A DNA stretch of 64,000 bases from Gammaproteobacteria bacterium (GTDB lineage Bacteria > Pseudomonadota > Gammaproteobacteria > Thiohalomonadales > Thiohalomonadaceae), in the NCBI GenBank assembly GCA_003252455.1, contig QKED01000012.1:62001-126000 (forward strand), given 5' to 3'. Both the position numbers and the translations under genes were made by a program. The notes below the pieces were generated by a model that was given only the letters and a program-made list of their open reading frames with translations, was not told the origin of the DNA and ran no database searches. The stretch's first letter is position 1; every line of letters begins with the position of its first letter. Positions 19,173 through 27,458 of this stretch are shown piece by piece.

Positions 19173-20237
19173 TTACCAGAGGCTCTTCTTCTCGAACGGC
19201 CAGTCGCGGATACCACCGATCATCGACACTGCCTTGAAGCCGCGCTGGGTCAGCAGCAGGGTGGCCACGGCGCTACGCTTGCCGCTGCGGCAGTAGACCA
19301 GATACTTCTGCTCCGGGTTCAGCTCATCCACCCGGTTACGCAGCTCGTTGAGCGGCAGCAAGGTGCAACCCGGGATGTGCGACTCCTCGAACTCCTCTTC
19401 GTAGCGCACGTCGAGCAGGGTGTAACCCTTCTCCATCATCGACTTGGCCAGCTCCGCCTCTACCTCGGCGACCATGCTGGCGCTGAACAGCTCGGTGAAG
19501 TCCTCCTTCTCCAGCACCAGCAGCTTGCCGGGGGTGATCATGCGTACGCTGGCGTTGCGCGTGCCGCCGGTGACCAGCGCCTCCTCGCCGAAGGTGTCGC
19601 CGGGTTTGAGGCGACAGACCATCTGCGGCGCGTCGTCATAGAGGTCCTGCTTCCACACCTCGGCCTCACCCTCGTCGATCATGTAGAAGGTGGTGCCGGG
19701 TTTGCCCTGGGTGATGATCTCGTCGCCCGCCACCACGCTCTGGCTCTGCATGCGACGCAGGCACTCGATGACGTTCTCGGCGGGGAGGCGGCGTAGTGCC
19801 AGGGAGTTCTGGATCTTCTCCATACGCCGACGCAGCTCTTTGTTCTCGTCGGCGCTGGCCTGGATCAGCTCATCCCAGAAGATCAGGTAGTCGAGCTTGT
19901 CGCGGTCGATCTGGTAGAGGCGGGTGGCGTCGTTGAGCGCCATCACCTCCACATAGGTGTCCGTATCGCCCATGGGGCAGGGGGGATTGAAGGCCAGCTC
20001 GGGGCCGACCCGGCGTGGGGCCATGCCGTCGACACGGATATCGGCCGCACCGCTGATCACATAGAGGTAATCGGAGTCCGTACGGCGACGGATGCGTACC
20101 GATTCACCCTGTTGCAGCACGAAGCTGCGGCTCTGGTTGACCAGCTCGGTGAGGCGGCTGGCGGAGACGGAGGTGGCGGAGGAGAGGAGGTTCAGTGACT
20201 CCGCCAGGGTGATGAGGGTTTCTTGTGATCCATTCAC
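19173..20237 (-). CDS. Cyclic-nucleotide-binding domain / rhodanese fusion protein
   Basis: A 354-residue soluble protein with three parts. Residues about 20-130 look like a degenerate cyclic-nucleotide-binding fold. Residues about 155-265 form a canonical one with a phosphate-binding cassette (FGEEALVTGGTRNASVRM, including the key Glu and Arg). Residues about 268-352 are a rhodanese domain with active cysteine in LVYCRSGKRSAV. No DNA-binding domain is visible, so it is more likely a regulated sulfurtransferase or sensor than a Crp-type activator. It is the third rhodanese-family gene in a row and ends in a strong terminator. An adenylate cyclase is encoded at 50349-52412, which could supply a ligand (speculative). 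Confidence 0.88.
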   Translation of the reverse strand: MNGSQETLITLAESLNLLSSATSVSASRLTELVNQSRSFVLQQGESVRIRRRTDSDYLYVISGAADIRVDGMAPRRVGPELAFNPPCPMGDTDTYVEVMALNDATRLYQIDRDKLDYLIFWDELIQASADENKELRRRMEKIQNSLALRRLPAENVIECLRRMQSQSVVAGDEIITQGKPGTTFYMIDEGEAEVWKQDLYDDAPQMVCRLKPGDTFGEEALVTGGTRNASVRMITPGKLLVLEKEDFTELFSASMVAEVEAELAKSMMEKGYTLLDVRYEEEFEESHIPGCTLLPLNELRNRVDELNPEQKYLVYCRSGKRSAVATLLLTQRGFKAVSMIGGIRDWPFEKKSLW

Positions 20238-20439
20238 GACGTTCGACCTGTTTGTGGTTATCTCTTGTAGGCCGCGGCAAGGGCGGTCAGCGGACTAAGT
20301 TACACAATCGCCCCAACCCCGTCGATATGAGTGGCGTGGGTCGGTGGTAATAGATTGTGCACGGCAGGCATGGAGCAGGGGCCGCTTCAGGCTACAATAG
20401 CCCATCTCCATGAACCTCCCATGATCGGACATAAGGCTG

Positions 20440-21324
20440 ATGAATCAAGGCGCTACCCCCCTCGACTACCTCAAGGCCCTGCCCCAATACCTGCTCCCCG
20501 GGCACCTGCTCTCACGCCTCATGCTGCGCATCACGCGCATCGAGGGGTCGCTGTTTCGCGTCCCCTTCACCAATTGGTTCGTGCGGCAGTTCAAGATCGA
20601 CATGCGCGAGGCGCTGGAGCCCGATCCCACCAAATACCAGCATTTCAACGCCTTCTTTACGCGCGCCCTCAAGCCCGGCGCACGCCCCATCGATACCGAT
20701 GCGCTCACCGCCATCTCCCCGGTGGATGGCACCGTGAGCCAATTCGGCCCAATCAAGGCGGGGCGCATGTTCCAGGCCAAGGGGCGTGACTACAGTCTGC
20801 TGGAGCTGCTCGGCGGTAATCAGCGGCGTGCCGAGCCCTTCATGGGCGGCGAGTTCATCACCATCTACCTCTCCCCGCGCGACTACCACCGCATCCACAT
20901 GCCACTCAGTGGGCTGCTCAAGGAGATGGTACTGGTGCCGGGGCGCGTCTTCAGCGTCAACCCCGCCACCACCCGCGCCGTGCCACGCCTCTTCGCGCGC
21001 AACGAGCGCGTCGCCTCGATCTTCGACACCGAGTGGGGCCCGCTCGCCGTGGTCAAGGTGGCGGCCATCTTCGTCGCCGGGGTCGAGACCGTCTGGCACG
21101 GCCCGGTCACCCCACCCGCTGGCAAGTGGCTCACCCGCTGGCCCTACGCCGAGGGCCAGGTGAGCCTGGAGAAGGGGGCGGAGCTGGGCCGCTTCAACAT
21201 GGGCTCCACCGTTATCCTGGTGTTTGCCAAGGGCGTGCCACTAGCGTGGCGCGAGGGGCTCACGAGCGGCACCCCGCTACGCATGGGCGAGGCGCTGGTG
21301 CGCCGCGTCGAGGCCGAGGCATGA
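20440..21324 (+). CDS. psd: Phosphatidylserine decarboxylase proenzyme
   Basis: A 294-residue protein of normal length. It converts phosphatidylserine to phosphatidylethanolamine at the inner membrane. The self-cleavage site is visible as FNMGSTVILVF (an MGST variant of LGST): the serine becomes the pyruvoyl group of the small alpha chain. The conserved ISPVDGTV and SPRDYHRIHMP motifs provide the catalytic Asp and His. The stop codon overlaps the msbA start by 4 bp (ATGA), so the two genes are translationally coupled. Confidence 0.96.
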   Translation: MNQGATPLDYLKALPQYLLPGHLLSRLMLRITRIEGSLFRVPFTNWFVRQFKIDMREALEPDPTKYQHFNAFFTRALKPGARPIDTDALTAISPVDGTVSQFGPIKAGRMFQAKGRDYSLLELLGGNQRRAEPFMGGEFITIYLSPRDYHRIHMPLSGLLKEMVLVPGRVFSVNPATTRAVPRLFARNERVASIFDTEWGPLAVVKVAAIFVAGVETVWHGPVTPPAGKWLTRWPYAEGQVSLEKGAELGRFNMGSTVILVFAKGVPLAWREGLTSGTPLRMGEALVRRVEAEA

Positions 21325-23078
21325 GCGAACGCGCACACGCCTCCCTAGTCTACCGTCGCCTGCTCGGCTATGTTCGGCCGCACTGGCGCGCCTTCATCGT
21401 CGCCTCTGTGGCGCTGATCTTCGTCGCCGCCACCGAGACCGGCTTTGCCGCTCTGATGCAGCCGATGATGGACGGCAGCTTCATCGAGCGCGACCAAGAG
21501 GTGATCCGCCTCGCCCCCTTCGTGCTGATCCTGCTCTTCCTGGTGCGCGGCATCGCCTCCTTCGCCTCCTCGTACATGATGAGCTACGTGGCGCGCAAGG
21601 TGATCAAACAGCTGCGTAGCGAGATCTTCGCCCACCTGCTGCGCCTGCCCGTGGCCTACTACGACTCCACCCCGGCGGGCACGCTACTCTCGCGCCTCAT
21701 CTACGACGTAGAACAGGTGGCCATGGCCACCACCGACGCCATCACCATCCTCATCCGCGACACCCTCACCGTGCTCGGCCTGCTCGGCTGGATGTTTTAC
21801 ATCAACTGGATGCTCGCCCTATTGCTGTTGATGGGCGCGCCGCTGATCGCCCACATCATCAACCTCATCAGCCGTAAATTCCGCCGCTACTCCTCGCGCA
21901 TCCAGTTCTCCGTCGGTGACGTCACGCGTATCGCCGAGGAGACCATCGACGGCCAGCGCGTGGTCAAGACCTTCGGCGGCGCCGACTACGAGCGCGAGCG
22001 CTTCGAGCGCGCCAACGAAGAGAACCGCCGCCTCAACCTCAAGCTGGAGCGGACCAGCGCCGCCAGTGTCCCCGTGGTGCAGTTCATCGCCGCCCTCTCC
22101 TCGGCGGGGGTGATCTACGTCGCCACCCTGCCGAGCGTGCTCGACCAGCTCACCGTCGGCACCTTCATGTCCTTCATCGCCGCCATGATGATGCTGCTCG
22201 CGCCGATGAAGCGGCTGACCAAGATCAACGTCAATCTGATGAAGGGCATCGCCGCCGCCGAGAGCATCTTCGGTTTCATCGACACCGACCCCGAGCCCGA
22301 CACCGGCACCCGCACCATCGAGCGTGCCAAGGGCGAGATCCGCTACCGTGACGTCCGCTTCGCCTATTCAGAGGATAAAGGCGAGGTGCTGCGTGGGGTC
22401 GACCTCGATATTGGTGCCGGGCAGACCATCGCCTTTGTCGGACGCTCCGGTGGGGGCAAGTCGACCCTGGTCAATCTGCTGCCGAGGTTTTATGAGCTGA
22501 CGGGTGGCACTGTCACTCTCGATGGTCACGACATCCGCGACCTCACCCTCGCCAGCCTGCGCGAACAGATGGCGCTGGTTACGCAACACATCACCCTGTT
22601 CAACGACACCATCGCCAACAACATGGCCTACGGGCGCATCGGCCAGGTGAGCCGTGAGCAGATCATCACTGCTGCCAAGGCCGCCTACGCCTGGGATTTT
22701 ATTCAGGCGTTACCACAAGGGCTCGACACCCTGGTGGGTGAGAACGGCGTGCTCCTCTCCGGTGGTCAGCGTCAGCGTCTGGCCATTGCCCGCGCCCTGC
22801 TCAAGGATGCCCCGATCCTCATCCTCGACGAGGCCACCTCGGCGCTGGACAACGAATCCGAGCGGCATATCCAGGTCGCGCTAGAGGAGTTGATGAAAGG
22901 CCGGACCACTTTGGTGATTGCCCACCGTCTCTCCACCATCGAGGGGGCGGACCAGATCATCGTCATGGAAAAGGGCGAGGCGGTAGAGCGTGGCACGCAC
23001 GCCGAGCTGCTGGCGCAGGACGGTCACTATGCGGCGTTGCATCGGTTGGCGTTTAGGGAAGATGTGATTAAAGAGTAG
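21321..23078 (+). CDS. msbA: Lipid A export ABC transporter, permease/ATPase MsbA
   Basis: A 585-residue half transporter that flips lipid A-core across the inner membrane. Six membrane helices occupy about residues 15-320, then an ABC ATPase with Walker A GRSGGGKST, signature LSGGQRQRLAIARAL, Walker B ILILDEATSALD and switch histidine IAHRLST. The ATG at 21321 overlaps the psd stop. In related bacteria msbA is usually followed directly by lpxK; here about 1.3 kb containing two gene cassettes separates them. Confidence 0.95.
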   Translation: MSERAHASLVYRRLLGYVRPHWRAFIVASVALIFVAATETGFAALMQPMMDGSFIERDQEVIRLAPFVLILLFLVRGIASFASSYMMSYVARKVIKQLRSEIFAHLLRLPVAYYDSTPAGTLLSRLIYDVEQVAMATTDAITILIRDTLTVLGLLGWMFYINWMLALLLLMGAPLIAHIINLISRKFRRYSSRIQFSVGDVTRIAEETIDGQRVVKTFGGADYERERFERANEENRRLNLKLERTSAASVPVVQFIAALSSAGVIYVATLPSVLDQLTVGTFMSFIAAMMMLLAPMKRLTKINVNLMKGIAAAESIFGFIDTDPEPDTGTRTIERAKGEIRYRDVRFAYSEDKGEVLRGVDLDIGAGQTIAFVGRSGGGKSTLVNLLPRFYELTGGTVTLDGHDIRDLTLASLREQMALVTQHITLFNDTIANNMAYGRIGQVSREQIITAAKAAYAWDFIQALPQGLDTLVGENGVLLSGGQRQRLAIARALLKDAPILILDEATSALDNESERHIQVALEELMKGRTTLVIAHRLSTIEGADQIIVMEKGEAVERGTHAELLAQDGHYAALHRLAFREDVIKE

Positions 23079-23187
23079 ACTCATATGGGAAAGGTACTTG
23101 CCGTCAATATGTGGATCGCTACTCGGCAGTGATGGGCGACTGCATACGAACCTTCACGATGTTGTCTACATTTTGGCATGAATTCCT

Positions 23188-23227
23188 AGATATAGGCATA
23201 TAGCTAGATATGGTCGCGCCTATATCT
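23188..23227. repeat. Inverted repeat just upstream of the gene cassettes
   Basis: AGATATAGGC (23188-23197) and its exact reverse complement GCCTATATCT (23218-23227) flank a 20-base AT-rich spacer. It lies in the msbA 3' flank, 23 bp before the first cassette boundary. It could be a promoter/operator dyad or a relic of an older cassette end; I cannot tell which. Confidence 0.5.
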
Positions 23228-23250
23228 GGATGGTTTCTGTAAATACACTG

Positions 23251-23784
23251 TTAGGCAAAAAGGCAATGAACAACGTCAATATCAACATTGTTGCCATGCT
23301 CCCGCTTCTGGGAGTTATTGTCGGTGCAATACTCCAACACTTTCTTTCGAGGACAAATGAAAAGAAAAAACAGTATGACACCTTGAAAACACAAGCGTAC
23401 ATTGATTATTTGAAGGCTGTATCAAAATTTGCTCAAGCGGCAAAAACCGATCCAAACACAAGAATGCAACTCATTTCCGAAGCTGCCGATGCGAAAGCTA
23501 GAATATGCGTTTATGGTTCTAAGCTAGCTATAGAAAAATTAGCTTCGTTTGAAGATAATGGCCCAGTCTTATCAGAGCAGAAATCGTTAGATATATTCAT
23601 AGAGTTATGCTCCATCATGAGGGACGAGAGCGCTACAACGCAGGAGGCTGTTTCCAGTCAAGATATTGAATTAGTACTGTTCGGAAAACAGCAACGTTCA
23701 CGATGAGCAGCATCTATATAATCACATGACCTAACAAAACCATCCAGCGGACGCGCCAAAGGCGCGCGCCGCTGATGGTTGCCG
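23251..23784 (+). mobile_element. Integron-type gene cassette 1 (single gene plus attC)
   Basis: A 534-bp unit bounded on each side by G|TT core sites: GTTAGGC at 23250 and GTTATCT at 23784. It carries one gene (23266-23706) in the same direction as the attC site at its end. The leading TTAGGC is complementary at six of seven positions to the R'' box ACCTAAC of its own attC, as expected if the unit once circularised. Base composition is much more AT-rich than msbA and lpxK. No integrase gene is present, so insertion at a secondary site, or an orphan array, is inferred. Confidence 0.75.
23266..23706 (+). CDS. Cassette-encoded hypothetical protein with one membrane segment
   Basis: A 146-residue protein of unknown function. 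An N-terminal hydrophobic helix (about residues 8-25, VAMLPLLGVIVGAILQHFL) is followed by a charged helical domain (RTNEKKKQYDTLKTQAYIDY...), which predicts a single-pass inner-membrane protein with a cytoplasmic helical domain. I choose the ATG at 23266, 15 bases after the cassette boundary and preceded by AAGG; an earlier in-frame ATG at 23230 lies outside the cassette. Codon use and AT content differ sharply from the surrounding genes, consistent with transfer. Confidence 0.7.
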   Translation: MNNVNINIVAMLPLLGVIVGAILQHFLSRTNEKKKQYDTLKTQAYIDYLKAVSKFAQAAKTDPNTRMQLISEAADAKARICVYGSKLAIEKLASFEDNGPVLSEQKSLDIFIELCSIMRDESATTQEAVSSQDIELVLFGKQQRSR

Positions 23785-23790
23785 TTATCT
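23729..23790 (+). repeat. attC recombination site of cassette 1
   Basis: The site has R'' ACCTAAC (23729-23735), L'' AACCATC (23738-23744), a stem-loop body, L' GATGGTT (23774-23780) and R' GTTATCT (23784-23790). The arms fold into a long hairpin: AACCATC pairs with GATGGTT, AGCGG (23746-23750) with CCGCT (23769-23773), and CGCGCC with GGCGCG around an AAA loop. C23745 is left unpaired between the first two stems, the position of the extrahelical base that gives attC sites their strand polarity. Length, topology and core boxes fit an attC. Confidence 0.78.
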
Positions 23791-24337
23791 CTTTAGTAAC
23801 GAGAATGAGCATGTTCACTAAAAAGCCTAAAGTCTCAGAGGTAAAGCTAAGTAGAAACTACTCATTTATGTACGAAAATTTTGCCATCTTGACGCAAAAT
23901 GACACATATCTGTTCTTAGAGAAGAGTGGGGGTGAAATATATGCCATTCACTTTGATAGCCCTCATGCTAAGTATGGAGGCCCAAATGACGAGACTCATG
24001 GGGGGCATCCTCTTGCCAAGTATGGGTTGGGGTTTTATGGACTATATGAGGTTGAACACTCCCCTTTGATCAACGAAATGATGATCGCTAATAGGGTTCA
24101 CCCTAGTCATTCTGATTCGATGTTTAACAATTACAAGCACTACATCGCATGTTTTAAAGACGTTAAGTTTGAGAGTGTCTGCAGAAATATGGAAGAAATT
24201 ACACTTTCGAACAGTGATGTTATGTCGCTGCTGAGCAAAGAACTTGAAAACATTGATAGCTAACACGGCACTCCAGGTGACCCGCTACGGCACCGCTCCT
24301 ATCGTCGCTCTGCGGTACTGCCAACCTGAGTTGTCCG
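23785..24337 (+). mobile_element. Integron-type gene cassette 2 (single gene plus attC)
   Basis: A 553-bp unit from the G|TTATCT junction at 23784/23785 to the G|TTATGT junction at 24337. It carries one gene whose TAA stop lies inside the R'' box of the terminal attC, a common cassette arrangement. Its leading TTATCT matches the reverse complement of its own R'' (AGCTAAC) at six of seven core positions. It follows cassette 1 head to tail, and lpxK begins only 33 bp after its end. Confidence 0.72.
23805..24263 (+). CDS. Cassette-encoded hypothetical protein
   Basis: A soluble protein of about 150 residues that I cannot assign to a named family. It is rich in aromatic and histidine residues, with a central HGGHPLAKYGLGFYGLYEV segment, a later HPSHSDSMFNNYKHYI stretch and FKDVKFESVC. 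The histidine-rich motifs could bind metal, but this is only a guess. Start codons at 23805 and 23811 are both possible, with GAGA upstream; codons before 23785 belong to the preceding attC. The stop at 24261-24263 is embedded in the attC R'' box. AT-rich compared with neighbours. Confidence 0.68.
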   Translation: MSMFTKKPKVSEVKLSRNYSFMYENFAILTQNDTYLFLEKSGGEIYAIHFDSPHAKYGGPNDETHGGHPLAKYGLGFYGLYEVEHSPLINEMMIANRVHPSHSDSMFNNYKHYIACFKDVKFESVCRNMEEITLSNSDVMSLLSKELENIDS

Positions 24338-24343
24338 TTATGT
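24258..24343 (+). repeat. attC recombination site of cassette 2
   Basis: R'' AGCTAAC (24258-24264) and R' GTTATGT (24337-24343) bracket an imperfect inverted repeat. ACTC-C-AGGT in the left arm (about 24270-24278) pairs with ACCT-GAGT in the right arm (about 24324-24331), leaving one extrahelical C exactly as in the first site. ACCGC pairs with GCGGT nearer the loop. The two sites differ in sequence but share the fold, which is how attC sites are recognised. The R'' second base (G) departs from the RYYYAAC consensus. Confidence 0.68.
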
Positions 24344-24370
24344 TTAGTTCTTTTCCTCTGGAGTCCTTTC

Positions 24371-25342
24371 GTGACCCGAATCGAGTCTAGCTGGCAAGGC
24401 AAAGGCCCCCTCTCCACAACGCTTCTCCCCCTCTCGTGGCTTTTCGGAGCCTTGTCCGCTACGCGTCGCTTTGGCTATCACCATGGCCTACTACGCTCGG
24501 AAAAGCTCGGCGTGCCGGTGTTGGTGGTCGGAAACATCACCGTCGGAGGCAGTGGTAAGACGCCCTTGGTAGTGGCGTTGGTCGAGCGCCTGCGCGCGGC
24601 GGGCTATACACCGGGTGTGATTAGCCGTGGCTATGGGGGTGTGCGAGAGCAGGAGCCGTTGCTGGTGACCGGTGAGACACCTGCCGCTACATCGGGTGAC
24701 GAGCCACTACTCATCGCACTACGCACGGGCGCACCGGTGGCGGTGGGACGTGATCGAGTCGAGACGGGGAGGGCGCTGCTGCGGGCACATCCAGAGGTGG
24801 ACCTGATGATCAGCGACGACGGCCTCCAGCACTACCGCCTGGCGCGTGACTTCGAGATCGCGGTGGTGGATGGCGAGCGACGCTACGCGAACCAACGCCT
24901 GCTCCCCGCCGGGCCTCTGCGTGAGCCGCTCTCGCGCCTGGAGAGTGTCGATTGGCAGGTGGCCAACGGGCGCGCCGAGGGCGAGGAGTTCTCCATGCAG
25001 CTGCTGCCGGGTCGGGCGGAGCGGCTCGATGGCAGCGGCTCTGAGCCCGTAAAGCGGCTCGGTCGTTGTCATGCGCTAGCCGGGATCGGCAACCCTGACC
25101 GCTTCTTCGACACCCTGCGCGAGGCGGGGGCCGAGCCCATCGATCACCCCTTTCCCGACCACCACCCCTATAGCGCCGCCGACCTCGACTTTGGTGACGA
25201 CCTGCCGGTGGTGATGACGGAGAAGGACGCGGTAAAATGCCGCCCATTCGCCGCTGCGCACCACTGGTATGTGCCGGTGCAGGCGCAGCTCCCCGAGGCG
25301 TTCTTCGACGCCCTGCTCGCACGTCTGGCCGGTTGCTACTGA
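24371..25342 (+). CDS. lpxK: Tetraacyldisaccharide 4'-kinase
   Basis: A 323-residue inner-membrane-associated kinase that phosphorylates the lipid A precursor at the 4' position to make lipid IVA. An N-terminal hydrophobic segment (LLPLSWLFGALSA) precedes the P-loop VVGNITVGGSGKTPLV; the conserved ISDDGLQHYRLARDFEIAVVDG and VMTEKDAVKC motifs follow. The start is GTG at 24371, seven bases after GGAG. It leads the lpxK-trm112-kdsB set, and the gene cassettes end 33 bp upstream, so its transcription may now depend on the cassettes or on read-through from msbA. Confidence 0.95.
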   Translation: MTRIESSWQGKGPLSTTLLPLSWLFGALSATRRFGYHHGLLRSEKLGVPVLVVGNITVGGSGKTPLVVALVERLRAAGYTPGVISRGYGGVREQEPLLVTGETPAATSGDEPLLIALRTGAPVAVGRDRVETGRALLRAHPEVDLMISDDGLQHYRLARDFEIAVVDGERRYANQRLLPAGPLREPLSRLESVDWQVANGRAEGEEFSMQLLPGRAERLDGSGSEPVKRLGRCHALAGIGNPDRFFDTLREAGAEPIDHPFPDHHPYSAADLDFGDDLPVVMTEKDAVKCRPFAAAHHWYVPVQAQLPEAFFDALLARLAGCY

Positions 25343-25375
25343 CCGCTCGCCACCCCACCACCATCGGAGTGCCCT

Positions 25376-25564
25376 ATGGACAAGAAGCTGCTGGAGATCC
25401 TGGTCTGCCCCATCTGTAAAAAGCCGCTCTACTACGCCAAGGCGGCACAGGAGCTGATCTGCTCTGCGGATCGCCTCGCCTATCCGGTGCGTGACGACAT
25501 CCCGGTGATGCTGCCCGAGGAGGCGCGTGAGCTGGGGCCTGAGGAAGAGGTGCCCGCCGCGTGA
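25376..25564 (+). CDS. Trm112 family small protein (YcaR-like)
   Basis: A 62-residue protein with the family core [20 protein letters not shown] and [25 protein letters not shown]. The N-terminal CPIC pair could bind zinc, although the second pair usual in eukaryotic Trm112 is reduced to a single Cys here. This gene typically sits between lpxK and kdsB in Gammaproteobacteria; its own role is poorly defined. GGAG lies six bases before the ATG, and the stop overlaps the GTG start of kdsB. Confidence 0.92.
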   Translation: MDKKLLEILVCPICKKPLYYAKAAQELICSADRLAYPVRDDIPVMLPEEARELGPEEEVPAA

Positions 25565-26316
25565 GCTTTCGCGTCCTCATCCCTGCCCGCTTTCAATCCT
25601 CGCGCCTGCCCGGCAAGCCCCTGCTCGACCTGGGCGGCAAGCCGATGGTACAGCGTGTCTACGAGTTGGCCTGCGCGAGTGGTGCGCAGAGTGTGGTGGT
25701 CTGTACCGACGATGCACGTATCCGCGATGCTGCCGAGGGGTTTGGCGCAACGGTCTGCATGACCTCGCCGACGCACACGTCGGGCACCGAACGGCTGGCC
25801 GAGGCGGCGGCGCTGCTCGGTTACGGGGCCGATGAGGTCGTGGTCAATCTGCAGGGGGACGAGCCGTTGATGCCGTCGGCGTTGCTGGGTCAGGTGGCGC
25901 GTGCCTTGGAGGGCGATGCACGGGCCGATATGGCCACCCTCTGCGTGCGCATCCACACCGCCGCCGAGCTGTTCGACCCGCATGTGGTAAAGGTGGTGAT
26001 GGACGCCGAGGGGGGGGCGCTCTACTTCTCCCGTGCGGTGATCCCCTGGGATCGCGACGCCTTCGCCGTGACCACGGAGGAGCTGCCCGAGCGTGCCGAG
26101 CACTACCGCCATCTGGGTATCTACGCCTATCGCGTCGGCTATCTGGAGCGCTATGTGCGCTTGGCGCCCTGTGGCCTGGAGCAGATGGAGTCACTGGAGC
26201 AGTTGCGCGTGCTCTACCACGGCGGTCGTATTCACGTGGCCGAGGCCCAGGCGTTGCCGCCAGCGGGGATCGACACCCCGCACGACCTGGAGCGGGTGCG
26301 CGCCCTCTTTGTTTGA
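25561..26316 (+). CDS. kdsB: 3-deoxy-manno-octulosonate cytidylyltransferase (CMP-Kdo synthetase)
   Basis: A 251-residue cytoplasmic enzyme of normal length that activates Kdo with CTP for lipopolysaccharide inner-core synthesis. Signature segments are [50 protein letters not shown] and HLGIYAYR. It starts at GTG 25561, overlapping the trm112 stop by 4 bp (GTGA). It is last in the lipid A/Kdo gene group and convergent with the Sel1-repeat gene. Confidence 0.97.
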   Translation: MSFRVLIPARFQSSRLPGKPLLDLGGKPMVQRVYELACASGAQSVVVCTDDARIRDAAEGFGATVCMTSPTHTSGTERLAEAAALLGYGADEVVVNLQGDEPLMPSALLGQVARALEGDARADMATLCVRIHTAAELFDPHVVKVVMDAEGGALYFSRAVIPWDRDAFAVTTEELPERAEHYRHLGIYAYRVGYLERYVRLAPCGLEQMESLEQLRVLYHGGRIHVAEAQALPPAGIDTPHDLERVRALFV

Positions 26317-26355
26317 GTGCACGCCTTTGGGGCATGAAGTGTGCGGACCTTACGC

Positions 26356-26378
26356 GGCCCGCTGCGCTTCAGCGGGCC
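26356..26378. terminator. Hairpin at the convergent ends of kdsB and the Sel1 gene
   Basis: GGCCCGCTG (26356-26364) pairs perfectly with CAGCGGGCC (26370-26378), loop of five bases. It overlaps the last codons of the minus-strand gene ending at 26369 and lies 40 bp after kdsB. No T-run is obvious on either strand, so termination efficiency is uncertain. Confidence 0.45.
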
Positions 26379-27442
26379 TGGAAGGTCAGCTCACCCTGTC
26401 CGCCCACCTGGCGGCAGAGTAGCTCTTTCTTCGACTTGGCCTGACAGGTGAGTTCGATCCCAGGCTTCTGCCACCCCTCGACGGCAAGCAGCCCGAGCGG
26501 GTCTTGCGCCGGGCCGCCTTCACCATCGTCGATCTCCAGCACGTTGTAGACGTAGCTGAGGTTGAAACTGCCATTGGCGTCGTCTATCGCGCTGATCACC
26601 GCCTTGGTGGTATAGGTGAGGCGCTCCTTGGCCACGCTACGCTGCTGTTCACGGGAGAAGCAGACCAGCTCCTCACCGGCCTTGAGGCACGAGGTACTGG
26701 GGGAGGGGAGTTGGTCGGCAGCGGCGCCACGGAAGCTCCACTTCTGACCCAGGACCAGTGCCTCGATGGGGCCGAAATCGGGGCGCTTGGGTGTCGCAGG
26801 CGCACTCGCCACACTGGGTGTGGCGGCGGCCACAGCGCTGAGGGCGGCCAGTTCGGCGGCGCTGGGGGCGGCGGTGGCGGCCTTGGCCGCCTGCGCGCGC
26901 TTGCGCTCCTCGGCCTTGCGTTGGTTGTCCGCCTCCTGGCGCTTGCGCTCCTCCTCCTTGGCCTTGCGCGCACGCTCTTTGGCCTGCTTCTCTTCCTCGG
27001 CCTTACGCTTCTGCTCCTCGCGCTGTACCTGCTTCTCTTGGGCCTGTTCTGCCTTGCGTGACTCCTCGTCCATGGAGGTGAGCAGGCGCTCGGCGGCCTT
27101 GCTGCCGAGCCCTTTGGCCTTCTCCAGTAGGCTGCGGGCATGCTCTGCGTCCGCAGGTACGCCGAGGCCGCGTAGATAGACGCGCCCCAGGTGGTAGTAA
27201 GCGGTGGGGTGGTTCTGGGCGGCGGCTTTGTTGTACCAGGTCATCGCCTGGGTGAAGTCTTGAGGGACGCCGTCACCACTCTCATAGCGTTCGGCCACCT
27301 GAAGCTGTGCCTCCGGGTCTCCCCGTTCGGCCAGATGCATCTCCAGGCGGAACATGCTGTTATTGAGGTCAGCGGCGGAGAGTTGGGGGGCCTGGGCACC
27401 GAGCAGGAGGGCGCAGGCGAGGGTGGGGAGGGTACGTTTCAT
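26369..27442 (-). CDS. Periplasmic Sel1-repeat protein with coiled coil
   Basis: A 357-residue exported protein (signal MKRTLPTLACALLLGAQAPQLSA). Residues about 35-115 contain Sel1-type repeats (AERGDPEAQLQVAERYESGDGV, AMTWYNKAAAQNHPTAYYHLGRVYLRG). Residues about 125-190 form a long charged Lys/Glu/Arg coiled coil, followed by an Ala-rich linker. The C-terminal domain of about 130 residues has six cysteines. Function unknown; Sel1 repeats usually mediate protein contacts. It is last in a minus-strand set with a paralogue, a small binding-protein-like gene and a porin. Confidence 0.78.
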   Translation of the reverse strand: MKRTLPTLACALLLGAQAPQLSAADLNNSMFRLEMHLAERGDPEAQLQVAERYESGDGVPQDFTQAMTWYNKAAAQNHPTAYYHLGRVYLRGLGVPADAEHARSLLEKAKGLGSKAAERLLTSMDEESRKAEQAQEKQVQREEQKRKAEEEKQAKERARKAKEEERKRQEADNQRKAEERKRAQAAKAATAAPSAAELAALSAVAAATPSVASAPATPKRPDFGPIEALVLGQKWSFRGAAADQLPSPSTSCLKAGEELVCFSREQQRSVAKERLTYTTKAVISAIDDANGSFNLSYVYNVLEIDDGEGGPAQDPLGLLAVEGWQKPGIELTCQAKSKKELLCRQVGGQGELTFQAR

Positions 27443-27458
27443 GGGGTTTCCTGTCCGG

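Noticed and set aside
23079..23250. A third, older gene cassette just after msbA
   Set aside because: There is an inverted repeat (23188-23227) but no R'' box or attC-like fold ending at the GTTAGGC junction, so a cassette cannot be supported.
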